From Polaromonas sp. AER18D-145 (GTDB lineage Bacteria > Pseudomonadota > Gammaproteobacteria > Burkholderiales > Burkholderiaceae_C): a stretch of DNA of 64,000 bases. This document shows, in pieces, positions 27,090 through 36,069 of the stretch; position 1 is the first letter of the stretch; every line of letters begins with the position of its first letter. The DNA lies in assembly GCF_002379095.1 (NCBI RefSeq), contig NZ_NBZV01000011.1:1-64000 (forward strand), written 5' to 3'. The notes beneath the pieces were generated by a model. That model had not been told where the DNA came from, ran no database searches, and worked only from the letters and a program-made list of their open reading frames with translations. A program made the translations under genes and the position numbers.

Positions 27090-28970
27090 ATGGCAGTCGA
27101 ACAAGGCAGTGAGCTGGTCAAGGTGGTGGTGTTGCTGGCCGCGGGCGTGCTGGCCGTGCCGCTGTTCAAGCGGCTGGGTCTGGGCTCGGTGCTGGGTTAT
27201 CTGGCAGCCGGCCTGGCCATCGGTCCCTTCGGCCTGGGCCTGTTTCGCGAGGCCGGCACGATCCTGCACTTGGCCGAACTTGGCGTGGTGATGTTCCTGT
27301 TTGTCATCGGGCTGGAGATGCAGCCGACCCGGCTCTGGACGCTGCGGCGCCAGATCTTCGGCCTTGGCCTGGCGCAGGTGGTGGTCTGCGGCGCCCTGCT
27401 CACGGCGCTGGGCATGGGCGCCGGGCTGAAACCGGTGGTGGCGTTCATCGCAGCCATGGGTTTTGTACTGTCATCCACCGCCATCGTCATGCAGCTGCTC
27501 GAAGAACGCGGCGACACCTCCACACCGCGTGGCCAGCGCATGGTGTCCATCCTGCTGCTGGAAGACCTCGCCATCGTGCCCTTGCTGGCGATCGTGGCCT
27601 TTCTGGCGCCGGAGGCGAACGACGGCGCGGGTGTGTCGCGCTGGGTCAGCATTGGCGTGGCGCTGGCGGCCATCATCGGCCTGGTGGCGGTGAGTCGCTG
27701 GCTGCTCAACCCGCTGTTTCGCGTGCTGGCCAAGGCCAGGGCACGCGAGGTGATGACGGCGGCCGCCCTGCTGGTGGTGCTGGGCGCCGCCCTGGCCATG
27801 CAGTGGGGCGGCCTGTCGATGGCGCTCGGTGCGTTTGCCGCGGGCGTGATGTTGTCCGAATCCACCTTCCGCCACCAGCTGGAAGCCGACATCGAGCCCT
27901 TCCGCGGCATTTTGCTCGGCCTGTTTTTCATGGGTGTGGGCATGTCGCTGGACCTCAAGCTGGTGCTGGCCGACTGGCCGCTGATTCTTGGCGGCGTGCT
28001 GGCCTACATGGCATTCAAGGGCATGGGCATTTACACCGTCGCCCGCATCACCAAGTCCAGCCATGGCGATGCCCTGCAACGCACCGCCATGATGGCCCAA
28101 GGGGGCGAATTTGCCTTTGTGCTGTATTCGGCTGCAGCCACGGCCGGCATTGTGGAGGCCAGTGTCAACGCCGTGCTGACGGCGGCCATCATCATCTCGA
28201 TGGCGCTGACGCCGCTGGCCGTGTTTGCGTTGCGCTGGGTTATGCCGGACAAGCCAGGGCAGGACATGGACGGCGTGGAGAGCGTGGAGGAGGCGCAGGG
28301 CCTCAAGGGAAGCGTACTCATCATCGGTTTCGGCCGTTTCGGACAGATCGCGAGCCAGTCGCTGCTGGCGCGCGGCATCGACATCGCCCTCATCGAAAAC
28401 GACACCGACATGATCCGCGCGGCGGCCCGGTTCGGCTTCAAGGTGTATTACGGCGACGGCACGCGGCTGGACGTGCTGCACGCCAGCGGCGCCGGCCATG
28501 CCCGTGCCATCCTGGTCTGTGTTGACAAGAAAGAGGCGACCAGCCGCATCGTGGAGCTGGCCAAGCATGAGTTCCCCTTGACACCGGTGCTTGCCCGCGC
28601 CTATGACCGCCAGCACGCGATTGAGCTGATACGTCTGGGGGTGGATTACCAGCTGCGGGAAACCCTGGAGTCGGCCCTGGCCTTCAGCAGTGCGGCGTTG
28701 CGCCAACTGGGCGTGCAGGAGGCCGAGGTCGCCGAAATCGCCGAAGACATCCGCCGCCGCGATGCCGAACGACTGCAGCTTCAGCTGTGCGGCGACATCA
28801 GCAGCGGCATTGACCTGATGCATGGCGGGCGCTGGACGCCGGCGCCGCTGACCAGGCCCAAGCAGTCCGGCAAGGCGCTCAACGAGCAAGCCGCCGAAGC
28901 GCTGGAGCCGGCCGGTCCCGGCGCTTCAGGCGGGCCAAAACCGGCCGGACACCGCGCGCGGCCCGACTGA
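27090..28970 (+). CDS. CPA2-family cation:proton antiporter with RCK domain (Kef type)
   Basis: 626 residues. About 12 membrane helices cover residues 8-390 with ELGVVMFLFVIGLEMQP, GFVLSSTAIVMQLLEERGD, LLLEDLAIVPLLAIVAFL and LGAFAAGVMLSES. After them comes a TrkA-N/RCK nucleotide-binding domain (VLIIGFGRFGQIASQSLLARG). It exchanges K+ for H+ as KefB/KefC do. A GTG lies directly before the ATG; either could start translation. The C-terminal 45 residues are disordered, rich in Pro and Gly. Confidence 0.92.
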   Translation: MAVEQGSELVKVVVLLAAGVLAVPLFKRLGLGSVLGYLAAGLAIGPFGLGLFREAGTILHLAELGVVMFLFVIGLEMQPTRLWTLRRQIFGLGLAQVVVCGALLTALGMGAGLKPVVAFIAAMGFVLSSTAIVMQLLEERGDTSTPRGQRMVSILLLEDLAIVPLLAIVAFLAPEANDGAGVSRWVSIGVALAAIIGLVAVSRWLLNPLFRVLAKARAREVMTAAALLVVLGAALAMQWGGLSMALGAFAAGVMLSESTFRHQLEADIEPFRGILLGLFFMGVGMSLDLKLVLADWPLILGGVLAYMAFKGMGIYTVARITKSSHGDALQRTAMMAQGGEFAFVLYSAAATAGIVEASVNAVLTAAIIISMALTPLAVFALRWVMPDKPGQDMDGVESVEEAQGLKGSVLIIGFGRFGQIASQSLLARGIDIALIENDTDMIRAAARFGFKVYYGDGTRLDVLHASGAGHARAILVCVDKKEATSRIVELAKHEFPLTPVLARAYDRQHAIELIRLGVDYQLRETLESALAFSSAALRQLGVQEAEVAEIAEDIRRRDAERLQLQLCGDISSGIDLMHGGRWTPAPLTRPKQSGKALNEQAAEALEPAGPGASGGPKPAGHRARPD

Positions 28971-29066
28971 GCACAAGCTTCCCGGCGCGTGCAGACAGGC
29001 TTTTTTCCTACAGACAAGCCTTCCAGCGACCACCATGATCAGGACTTCAATTCCTGGAGCCCGAAC

Positions 29067-29582
29067 ATGCGTATCCGAACCATTGTGTTGATCGTCGCCA
29101 TTGTGCTGATGGCCGGTTTTGCCGCGCTCAATCTCGACGAGTTCAGCCGGCCCTCCGTGCTGAGCCTGGGCTTCACCACCGTGCAGGCGCCGCTGGGCCT
29201 GGTCATGCTGGTGCTGCTTGCCGCCGTGCTGCTGGTATTCCTGGCCACCACGCTGTACATCCAGAGCACCCACCTGCTGGAAATGCGGCAGTCCACCCGG
29301 GCGCTGACAGCCCAGCGTGAGCTGGCCGACAAGGCGGAGGCGTCACGTTTCACGGAGCTGCGCCAGTACCTCGAAGCCCAGGCCGTAGCAGCCCAGCAGC
29401 GCGAGGCCGCCCACGGCACGGTGCTGGCGGAACGGCTGGCCCAGACCCAGCAGGTGCTGATCGGCAAGATCGAGCAGTCCGGCAACACGCTGGCCGCCTA
29501 TATCGGCGAGCTGGAAGACCGCCTCGAAACCCGCGAGAGCGGGCTGCGTCCAGCGCGTGCGGATACACCTTCCCTGCTTTGA
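29067..29582 (+). CDS. LapA/DUF1049-type small membrane protein with coiled coil
   Basis: 171 residues from the ATG at 29067. Two membrane helices (about 5-22 and 45-70) are followed by a long Gln/Ala/Glu-rich helix (RALTAQRELADKAEASR ... AERLAQTQQVLIGKIEQSG) likely to be a coiled coil. The LapA-type topology is linked in some bacteria to LPS assembly control. Here the neighbours do not help, so only the topology is certain. Confidence 0.7.
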   Translation: MRIRTIVLIVAIVLMAGFAALNLDEFSRPSVLSLGFTTVQAPLGLVMLVLLAAVLLVFLATTLYIQSTHLLEMRQSTRALTAQRELADKAEASRFTELRQYLEAQAVAAQQREAAHGTVLAERLAQTQQVLIGKIEQSGNTLAAYIGELEDRLETRESGLRPARADTPSLL

Positions 29583-29883
29583 GCCTGCTGGCCGGTCAGG
29601 CCTGAGGTACATCTGGCGCCTGTAAGAACCCGGGCGGCCGCACGACCAACGGGGGTCTCCGTTTGACAAGGACCCCGTCATGGCTCTCTTTACTCCCAAA
29701 TTCATAGCTTCTTGCGCTTTATGGACGGGGGCTACAGCCACATTTGGCATGCAAGCCCAGTGCGCGGCGGGTTCCGGGCCGCTGGTCACCCCGGTGTTGG
29801 CGCTATAGACCGATCCACGAAGCGGCAAGACCCTGCAGGCCCTGAGCCTGCAATGCACGGGGTAGTTTTTCGCAGCGTCAGAT
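29583..29883. other. 301-bp intergenic region holding a GCTAT-type repeat
   Basis: No supported gene. A repeat copy at about 29690-29745 (CATAGCTTCTTGCGC, then GGGGGCTACAGCCA) matches the copy at 3228-3284 in reverse orientation. The rest shows nothing recognisable. Confidence 0.6.
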
Positions 29884-30864
29884 TCACGGGTGTTTCGCCG
29901 GGTCCGGTGCCTTGACGGATTCGGCCTCCGCCATCAGCCAGCGCACGAAATCCTGGGCGTCGGGGTTGCCTGCGGCGCGCGGCGACATGTTCACGAAGTA
30001 ACCCATGCGGGATGCCACGCCGCTGAAAGGCGCGACCAGCCGGCCATCACGCAGCAACTCGGCAAGCAGGGGCAGGCGGCCTATCGCCACGCCCTGCCCT
30101 GCCACGGCCGCCGCCACCACATCGGAATACTGCGAAAAGCGCAGCGTGTTTTTCATGCGCACTTCTGGCAGCCCCATGACCTTGAACCAAGGCTCCCAGT
30201 CGATGGTGAGCGGCTGGCCTTGCGGCATGTCGGTGGCCAGCAGGGTGTGGCCGGCCAGGTCGGCCGGTTTTTTCAAAGGCAGCGCACGGTTCTTCAGCAA
30301 CTGCGGCGCACAGACGGGCAACACCGTTTCCTCGAACAGCGTGTTGCCCACGCCGTGGTTGGTCAGGCTCAGGCGTACCGACACATCGATGCCGCTGCGT
30401 TCGAGGTCCAGCAGTTCCAGCGTGGCGGAAATCCGCACATCCACCCCGGGATGGCTTGCCGTGAAACGGGCCAGCCGCGGAATCAGCCAGAGCGAGGCAA
30501 ACCCCGGCGTGGTCGTGATGGCCACCTGCCGCGCCGACGTGCTGGCGCGCACGCTGGCGGTGGCATCGCGCAGCCGCTCCAGGCAGTCGCTGACAGCGCG
30601 CTGCATGAGCTTGCCGGCGTCGGTCAGCGCCAGCGCGCGGTGGCGCCGCTCGAACAGCGTGGTGCCCAGGTCGGCTTCAATCTGCTGGATCTGCCGGCTG
30701 ACGGCCGACTGCGTGAGAAACAGTTCGGCGGCTGCACGCGTGAAACTCAGCGTGCGTGCGGCGGCCTCGAAGCTGCGAAGGAGGTCCAGGCGTGGCAGTT
30801 CGCTGCGGCGAAAGCCCTGGACCAGGACCGCTAACGAAGCCGGTTTCACATTCCTTGGGTGCAT
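29884..30864 (-). CDS. LysR-family transcriptional regulator (GcvA-like)
   Basis: About 326 residues from the ATG at 30864. Earlier in-frame ATGs at 30918 and 30924 would run into the operator and promoter of the divergent gene. Winged HTH: LDLLRSFEAAARTLSFTRAA then LTQSAVSRQIQQIEADLG. The effector domain contains AITTTPGFASLWLIPRL. The sequence style is that of the GcvA/AmpR branch. It is divergent from the DUF2917 gene, which it probably controls through the palindrome at 30919-30937. Confidence 0.88.
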   Translation of the reverse strand: MHPRNVKPASLAVLVQGFRRSELPRLDLLRSFEAAARTLSFTRAAAELFLTQSAVSRQIQQIEADLGTTLFERRHRALALTDAGKLMQRAVSDCLERLRDATASVRASTSARQVAITTTPGFASLWLIPRLARFTASHPGVDVRISATLELLDLERSGIDVSVRLSLTNHGVGNTLFEETVLPVCAPQLLKNRALPLKKPADLAGHTLLATDMPQGQPLTIDWEPWFKVMGLPEVRMKNTLRFSQYSDVVAAAVAGQGVAIGRLPLLAELLRDGRLVAPFSGVASRMGYFVNMSPRAAGNPDAQDFVRWLMAEAESVKAPDPAKHP

Positions 30865-30886
30865 GCAAAGAATTCCAAATGACCGT

Positions 30887-30915
30887 TTGAACACTCTGGC
30901 GCTGGCCAGTATATT
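30887..30915 (+). promoter_or_regulatory. sigma-70-type promoter of the DUF2917 gene
   Basis: TTGAAC, a 17-bp spacer and TATATT, immediately before the palindrome at 30919-30937 and 31 bp before the start codon. Confidence 0.65.
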
Positions 30916-30918
30916 CAT

Positions 30919-30937
30919 TTTCACACCGAATGTGAAA
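30919..30937. promoter_or_regulatory. palindrome TTTCACA-N5-TGTGAAA, probable LysR operator
   Basis: Perfect 7-bp arms with a central CCGAA. It fits the T-N11-A type of LysR site and lies at the expected transcription start of the divergent gene. Confidence 0.55.
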
Positions 30938-30945
30938 GGAGTGCC

Positions 30946-31260
30946 ATGATGACCGACTCAAGCCCCCTGGACCTGACTCTTTCCCACCGGGCGATGTTCA
31001 GCGTGTCCGACGCCGCAGGCGTTCAGATCACCTGCCACGAAGGCAGTTTGTGGGTCACGCTCGATGACGATCCGCGCGATATCGTGGTGGACGCCGGCGG
31101 CAGCTTCCTGACGACGGAGCACCGCCGCGCGCTGATTTACGCGATGAAGCCATCGTCGCTGAGCCTGGTGGTGGCCACCGCTGGCGCACGCACACGCCGC
31201 GCCGGGCGCACGGCGGCAGCGGCCGACGTCAAGGTGACGTTTGCACTGCAGCCAGCCTGA
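30946..31260 (+). CDS. DUF2917 protein
   Basis: 104 residues (tandem ATGs at 30946 and 30949; AAAGGAG just before). The cupin-like small DUF2917 fold is visible in GVQITCHEGSLWVTLDDDPR and DIVVDAGGSFLTTEHRRALI. The basic C-terminus (ARTRRAGR) is less conserved. Function unknown. In this group of bacteria it is commonly seen divergent from a LysR gene, as here. Confidence 0.8.
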   Translation: MMTDSSPLDLTLSHRAMFSVSDAAGVQITCHEGSLWVTLDDDPRDIVVDAGGSFLTTEHRRALIYAMKPSSLSLVVATAGARTRRAGRTAAAADVKVTFALQPA

Positions 31261-31785
31261 ACCCCGCCGGCGCAACCGCAACACGCATTCGCCGACCGGG
31301 TAAAGCACGACCACGCCCGGCCATTCAGACGGCCGCTGCCGCGCGTTCGCCGTCCCGTTCCTGCCGTTGACCTGACGGGCCACGATCGCCGGCCTGGTGA
31401 TGCACCGGTTGATCCGGACTGCACCAGGACGGCGGGACCGGCGCCAGCCCTTCCCGATACTTCACCTCACTGTTTTTATACGACCGGTTACCGGCTTTAC
31501 ACCTCGCTATGGAGGCGCTGGCGTGCCCTGCGCCTCTCGAAAAAATGACGCCTTCTCCAAGCTAGGCCTGATGAATTCCGGATGCCGCATGCATCCAACC
31601 CAGCGTCAAGTGTGCAGGCGGGGATACCTCATTGAAGGGATTGGCAGACCCGGCGGCGGGGATGAAACTGACACCCGATAACGCAGGCCATGTGAAGTCC
31701 TGTCTCAAGGACTACTTCATTGCCACGCGATGTCGAGCAGACGGGTGATGCTGGATTCATCCGACAGCGAAGGGAGAAGAAAATC
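31261..31785 (+). promoter_or_regulatory. 525-bp region upstream of the Fap-type operon
   Basis: No supported gene; an open frame at 31397-31681 has no ribosome site or family signature. A small inverted repeat CCGGT-T-ACCGG is near 31494-31504. I looked for a c-di-GMP riboswitch (GEMM) core and did not find one. The promoter of the operon must lie here. The ribosome site AAGGGAG precedes the ATG at 31786. Confidence 0.45.
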
Positions 31786-32283
31786 ATGTCTCACTATCCA
31801 GAGAGATGGGCTTGCGCTGGCGTGCTGGCGTTGGGTCAATTTATCTTTGCCGCGCAGGTTTTTGCCGGGGATGGCTTCCTGGTCATCACCCGGGATGTGC
31901 CTTACCAGTCGGTAGCCGGTCCGCGCCATACCGGGCAGGTCACCGGCGTCCAAACCGCGCCGGATGTCCCGATATTGGGTGCCGGATCAGCGGTCCGCGC
32001 AGGCGCAGTCACTGAGCTGACGGATCGCGAGTCGGCAGCGATCGCAGGACGCGTGCAGGGCCACATGGGCAGCGTCGCTGCCACCATGCAGACGGCGACG
32101 GCGCAATCGGGACTGGCGTCGGGAAAATTCACAGGTGCAGGCGGTGATGCCTTCGCGCCAGCAGGCGGGATGGGGTCGCTGGTTGGCGGCTTCGGCATGC
32201 AGGCGGGAAGCACTGTCGGTCGCGCCACCGGTGCAATGGGCCAGGCCCTGAGCGGCGCCCTTGCCCCCGCCGGCACCCGGTAG
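31786..32283 (+). CDS. first gene of the Fap-type operon (FapA position)
   Basis: 165 residues. The signal peptide ends at about residue 28 (FAAQVFAG). The mature part is Gly/Ala-rich with TELTDRESAAIAGRVQGHMG and a tail rich in GxxG units (GGMGSLVGGFGMQAGS). The Gly/Ala-rich tail suggests a secreted, low-complexity protein. In Pseudomonas the first gene, fapA, encodes a chaperone-like protein that controls fibre composition. By position this could be its counterpart, but I see no clear sequence signature. It is 10 bp upstream of the FapB-like gene. Confidence 0.6.
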   Translation: MSHYPERWACAGVLALGQFIFAAQVFAGDGFLVITRDVPYQSVAGPRHTGQVTGVQTAPDVPILGAGSAVRAGAVTELTDRESAAIAGRVQGHMGSVAATMQTATAQSGLASGKFTGAGGDAFAPAGGMGSLVGGFGMQAGSTVGRATGAMGQALSGALAPAGTR

Positions 32284-32293
32284 GGAGACGGCC

Positions 32294-32923
32294 ATGATGC
32301 AGATTCAACGCAAGTCATACACCGTTCTGGCGCTGGCCTGGCTGATCTCGCTACCTTGCTGGAGCCAGGGTACCGGACCGGAGTTGCCGGGCTACGTCAC
32401 GCGCAGCGTGATCGACGGCAATGCGCTGAGCAATGTTCGCGGGCGATTCGCCGTGAACATGGCAGCAGGAGATTCAAATGCCCAGACGAATGCGGGCGCC
32501 ATGGCCATTGGCCTGGACGGCGGCACTGCCGCGGCCCTGGTCGGTGTGCACCAGGCGACAGGATGGATTCGCGCTACCACGCCGGATCTGTCCATCGCAG
32601 TGATCGGGGGCCGTGCCTTTGCAAACAGCTCGGGTGCAGTCTCTGTGAACCAGACCAGCGGCGTGGGGAACACCCAGGCCAACGGCATGGCGGTTGCGGT
32701 GGGCTTTGACGTGGAAGCAGTTTCAGAGAGCGTGCTCGCTGCGACTGCTTCCGGTGTTGGGCTGGCTGGTCCGGCCAGGGGCGCAAACATGAAGGCGGTA
32801 TCGATCTCCGATGCAGCCTTTCGCGGCTCGCGCGGCCTGGTCCAGATCAACCAGTCTGCGGGGTCGGGCAACAGCACGGCCAACAACTTCGCCTTCCAGC
32901 TTCAGCTGGGGACGAAACCTTAA
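32294..32923 (+). CDS. fapB: FapB-like amyloid subunit (nucleator candidate)
   Basis: 209 residues. A signal peptide ends at about residue 25. Three repeats of the Fap pattern lie at 39-73 (NALSNVRGRFAVNMAAGDSN), 104-138 (AFANSSGAVSVNQTSGVGN) and 171-206 (FRGSRGLVQINQSAGSGN). Each has the core G..xVNxxxGxxNxQxN, separated by linkers. In Pseudomonas FapB is the smaller subunit and nucleates FapC. There is no C-terminal CxxC; the protein ends LQLGTKP. Naming follows repeat type, size and order in the operon. Confidence 0.7.
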   Translation: MMQIQRKSYTVLALAWLISLPCWSQGTGPELPGYVTRSVIDGNALSNVRGRFAVNMAAGDSNAQTNAGAMAIGLDGGTAAALVGVHQATGWIRATTPDLSIAVIGGRAFANSSGAVSVNQTSGVGNTQANGMAVAVGFDVEAVSESVLAATASGVGLAGPARGANMKAVSISDAAFRGSRGLVQINQSAGSGNSTANNFAFQLQLGTKP

Positions 32924-32953
32924 GACAGTACTTAACTTTTTGGAGATCATTCC

Positions 32954-34156
32954 ATGAAAACACGCAAAATGAAGTCCGCTCCTCTGGCTCTGGCGGTGGC
33001 CGCTTTGTTCGCCGCTCCTCTGGCCTTTTCGCAGGACGGCACCCAGGACAGCAAATCGACGTCGGCGACCAGCGTCAGTACGGACAGCAGTTCCACGGAG
33101 AACCGCACCAGGGTCAACATCGAAAAAGACCTGCGTTATCGGCAGGAGGTCAACGTCAGCGGCAATGTGCAGGTCACCGGTGCGATCAGGGTCGACTCGA
33201 GTTCCGCAGCCGTGGTTGACGACAAGCAGATCAACTACCTCAACGAGGTCGCCAATGACGAAGTCACGAACTCGTCGGTGGTCAACGGCAACGCCCTGCA
33301 GAACGCGGCAGGCAACATCGGCCTGAACGTCACGGCCGGCGACAACAACCAGCAGGCGAATTCTGCCGCGCTGTCCGCATCCGATGCCAGCTTCCTGTTC
33401 GGTTCGTCCGACGCTGAAATCTTTGCACGCCAGGATGTCCAGGCCAACCGGGCCATCAACTTCGGCAACACCAACACGGCATCATTGGCCGGCAATGCGT
33501 TGCAGAATGCGACCGGAAACATCGGGGTCAACATCTCCGCCGGCAACAGCAACCAGCAGAAAAACGACTTGGCGGCGTCTGTCGCGGTCGCACGCATGGC
33601 CACGGCGACGGTGGCGGTCAAGCAAATGAACGACCACAACGTCACGTCCAACACGCCCAAGCAGCGGGAAGTCGTGACCATGGTTCCGGTGAACCTGGCC
33701 TTCCAGTCCCGGGGTGTCTATGCCGGCATCTCCGACCAGAAGGGTGACCAGTATCCCGACACATGGACCGGCACCACCCATCCGGGCGGCACCCAGACCG
33801 GTCACATGGACCTCGACAGTGCTGTGCAGGGCGCGCAGAATCGCCAGGCCTCGTCCGGCCTGAACGCCAACGGCACACCCAACGGCGACTCCAGCGCCGG
33901 AGGCGCCCTGAGCTTCAATGAGCAGGGCGACATCGCCTTGAGCGGCTCGGTCACCGGCATGATTCCCGTTGTGACGCGTGTCAGCATTGCCACGACCAAC
34001 ACGTCTTCCCTGGGCGGCAACGCCTTGATGGGCGCGGCGGGCAATATCGGCGTGAACATCGCATCGGGCACCAACAACCAGCAATACAACGGTATGGCGG
34101 TGTCGGCGACCCACGCCGGTGGCACCAACGGCGGCGGCGAGGCACTGCGCCGCTGA
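32954..34156 (+). CDS. fapC: FapC-like major amyloid subunit
   Basis: 400 residues. The signal peptide covers about residues 1-26 (AAPLAFSQ). A Ser/Thr-rich N-terminal region is followed by three strong repeats at about 105-140 (NALQNAAGNIGLNVTAGDNN), 174-210 (NALQNATGNIGVNISAGNSN) and 347-386 (NALMGAAGNIGVNIASGTNN), each ending in QQxN. The linkers differ greatly in length, as in FapC (about 35 and 135 residues). There is no Cys, so the CxxC of Pseudomonas FapC is missing. It is probably the main fibre subunit. A strong hairpin after its stop separates it from the export genes. Confidence 0.8.
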   Translation: MKTRKMKSAPLALAVAALFAAPLAFSQDGTQDSKSTSATSVSTDSSSTENRTRVNIEKDLRYRQEVNVSGNVQVTGAIRVDSSSAAVVDDKQINYLNEVANDEVTNSSVVNGNALQNAAGNIGLNVTAGDNNQQANSAALSASDASFLFGSSDAEIFARQDVQANRAINFGNTNTASLAGNALQNATGNIGVNISAGNSNQQKNDLAASVAVARMATATVAVKQMNDHNVTSNTPKQREVVTMVPVNLAFQSRGVYAGISDQKGDQYPDTWTGTTHPGGTQTGHMDLDSAVQGAQNRQASSGLNANGTPNGDSSAGGALSFNEQGDIALSGSVTGMIPVVTRVSIATTNTSSLGGNALMGAAGNIGVNIASGTNNQQYNGMAVSATHAGGTNGGGEALRR

Positions 34157-34175
34157 AGTCCCGTTGCTGGATCAA

Positions 34176-34210
34176 CCTTCGGCCGCCCTCCCCCGGCGGC
34201 CGAAGGTTTT
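34176..34210 (+). terminator. strong hairpin with short T run between fapC-like and fapD-like genes
   Basis: A perfect 12-bp stem CCTTCGGCCGCC (34176-34187) / GGCGGCCGAAGG (34195-34206) with a 7-base C-rich loop, followed by TTTT. It fits a partial terminator or RNA-stabilising end that would favour subunit message over that of the export genes. Confidence 0.75.
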
Positions 34211-34233
34211 CAGCTGGACAAGGATGAACCGCC

Positions 34234-34950
34234 ATGCCTCTGGCAAACCACAAATGGATCCCGCCTGCAGCGTGGCTGCTGGGCCATGCCCTGGCCTGCC
34301 TGCTGGTGGCGGGCCAGGCCGGCGCGGTTGGCCTCGGCGGTGTGATTCCCGGCGCCGGCCCCATCCACAAGAACGTGCTGAGCATGCGGGAGCTGCGGTA
34401 TGTGGACATGGTTCCGCAGAAAACCGACTTCAGCTGCGGTGCGGCAGCGCTTGCCACCATCCTCAATTACGCCTATGGCCAGAAGCTGACGGAAGACGAA
34501 GTCATCCAGGGGCTGCTCCAGGTCAGTGATCCCGCCATCGTCAGAGAGAAGGGATTTTCCCTGCTCGACCTGAAAAACTACGTGCAGGCCAGGGGCATGC
34601 GCGGACGTGGCTACAACATGTCGTCGGAGATGCTGGACAGAGTCAAGGTCCCGACCATCGTGCTGCTCGATATCCGGGGGTACAAACATTTTGTGGTGCT
34701 CAAGAAGACGACACCGGACAAGGTCTACATTGCCGACCCGGCTCTGGGCAACCGGGTCGTTGCCAGGCAGGAGTTTGAAAGCGGGTGGAACCGGGTGGTG
34801 TTCGCCGTGATCGGTCAGGGCTTTGAGCGTGACACCGTGCTGTTGCGACCCAGCGAGCCGCTGACAGCACGCAGCACCATGGACACGTGGCGGCCACTGA
34901 CGGATGCCCAGTTGCTGGAGTTCGGGTTCTCCAGCGCAGAGCTTTTCTGA
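34234..34950 (+). CDS. fapD: FapD-like C39 cysteine peptidase
   Basis: 238 residues. The signal peptide ends at about residue 30 (LLVAGQAGA). The C39 active-site Cys is in KTDFSCGAAALATILNYAYG, the His in GYKHFVVLKK and the Asp in VYIADPALGN, so the catalytic set is complete. FapD is required for fibre secretion in Pseudomonas and is predicted to process Fap subunits or machinery in the periplasm. It lies directly after the fapC-like gene, as in Pseudomonas fap operons. Confidence 0.85.
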   Translation: MPLANHKWIPPAAWLLGHALACLLVAGQAGAVGLGGVIPGAGPIHKNVLSMRELRYVDMVPQKTDFSCGAAALATILNYAYGQKLTEDEVIQGLLQVSDPAIVREKGFSLLDLKNYVQARGMRGRGYNMSSEMLDRVKVPTIVLLDIRGYKHFVVLKKTTPDKVYIADPALGNRVVARQEFESGWNRVVFAVIGQGFERDTVLLRPSEPLTARSTMDTWRPLTDAQLLEFGFSSAELF

Positions 34951-35056
34951 GGCGTTGCGCGATGGATCCGCAGCGCCCGATGAATCACCAGATGCGCAAG
35001 CTGATGGTCTTCAGTTGACGGACAGCACGCTGTCCTGAAGTTTGAGGGGACATGTG

Positions 35057-35941
35057 ATGACACGAACCATTTATTCATTGGCGCTTGCCGCGGCGCAACA
35101 GGAAAAACCGTGGCACGGCAAGTCGCCGTCCACTGCGGGCGGTTGCAGGTCGTGGCAACAGCGTGCGCTGGTTGCAGCGTTGGCAGGCGCTTTGGTTACC
35201 CTGCCCCTGGCACGCGCCGCGCTGCCGCCCGACCTGAATGTGTTTGATCATGCGTCCGAGATTCCTGACGGTGAGCTCGGCCACATGCGCGGCAAATTCG
35301 TGGCGGCCGGACAAGTCATGTACTTCGGCGTCGAAATGGTGACACGGTGGCTGGCATCCTCGGGACAGTCGATTACCGCCTCCGGCGTGCTGCAGATCAG
35401 TCTGGCCGGCAACACGCCGCAGGTCAGCTTTGTACCGACCATCACCGTCGAGCAAAAGGCCGCCATGGGCGGTACTGCAGGTCAGGGCTCTGCGGTGGCA
35501 AGCGGCGGCGGCGGGCTGCAGGACGTCACTGGTGTGGTGCAGAACATCCAGGTGGCGGGCGCCTCGAACGGAATCACCAACACCATAGGCATCAACGTCC
35601 AGAACGCGTCGGGGCCACCGGCGCTGCAGTCCCAGCCCCAGGGGGCGCTCTCGGCATCCACCACCACAGCCAGCGGCAGCGTGGCCTCCGTCGGCCTCGG
35701 CGGCAACGGCATGAGTGTCGCCGTCGCCGTGCCGGACCAGGGCCGGGCGATGCAACAGATTCGCCAGGTGGGCATGGGCGGGGGGCAGGTGTTGCAGTCG
35801 GTACAGCTGGGCGGCGACGTCAACCAGATTCACAACCGGATCAACCTCAATGTCCAGATGAATTCCGCGTCCGGACCGGCATCCCCGTCGGGCAACCTGT
35901 TGCTGGGGATGAAGCTCATGCCGCAAAGCGGTACTTTTTAA
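35057..35941 (+). CDS. fapE: FapE-like secreted protein
   Basis: 294 residues from the ATG at 35057 (GAGGGG before it). The signal-type segment lies late (LVAALAGALVTLPLARAA, ending about residue 55). The mature part opens ASEIPDGELGHMRGKFVAAG, then Gly/Ser/Ala/Gln-rich beta segments with VVQNIQVAGASNGITNTIG and a C-terminal NQIHNRINLNVQMNSASG that resembles half a Fap repeat. FapE is a minor fibre component or export factor in Pseudomonas. No CxxC is present. The assignment rests on order and composition. Confidence 0.65.
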   Translation: MTRTIYSLALAAAQQEKPWHGKSPSTAGGCRSWQQRALVAALAGALVTLPLARAALPPDLNVFDHASEIPDGELGHMRGKFVAAGQVMYFGVEMVTRWLASSGQSITASGVLQISLAGNTPQVSFVPTITVEQKAAMGGTAGQGSAVASGGGGLQDVTGVVQNIQVAGASNGITNTIGINVQNASGPPALQSQPQGALSASTTTASGSVASVGLGGNGMSVAVAVPDQGRAMQQIRQVGMGGGQVLQSVQLGGDVNQIHNRINLNVQMNSASGPASPSGNLLLGMKLMPQSGTF

Positions 35942-36069
35942 GTCGCCCGGACGGGCCAGCCGCGCCCGTCCGTCACAGATTCGGGGCCGCACTGGGCGCT
36001 GAAAAGGGGAGCGCCGCCTTGTAGCGGCCGGCAAATTTGGCAATCAAAAAAACTGATGAGGGAGATCTT

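Noticed and set aside
31397-31681. 94-residue frame upstream of the Fap-type operon
   Set aside because: No ribosome site, no family signature, composition unlike a secreted Fap accessory; treated as leader DNA.
31261-31785. c-di-GMP riboswitch upstream of the Fap-type operon
   Set aside because: Looked for the conserved GEMM core and its stems; none found.
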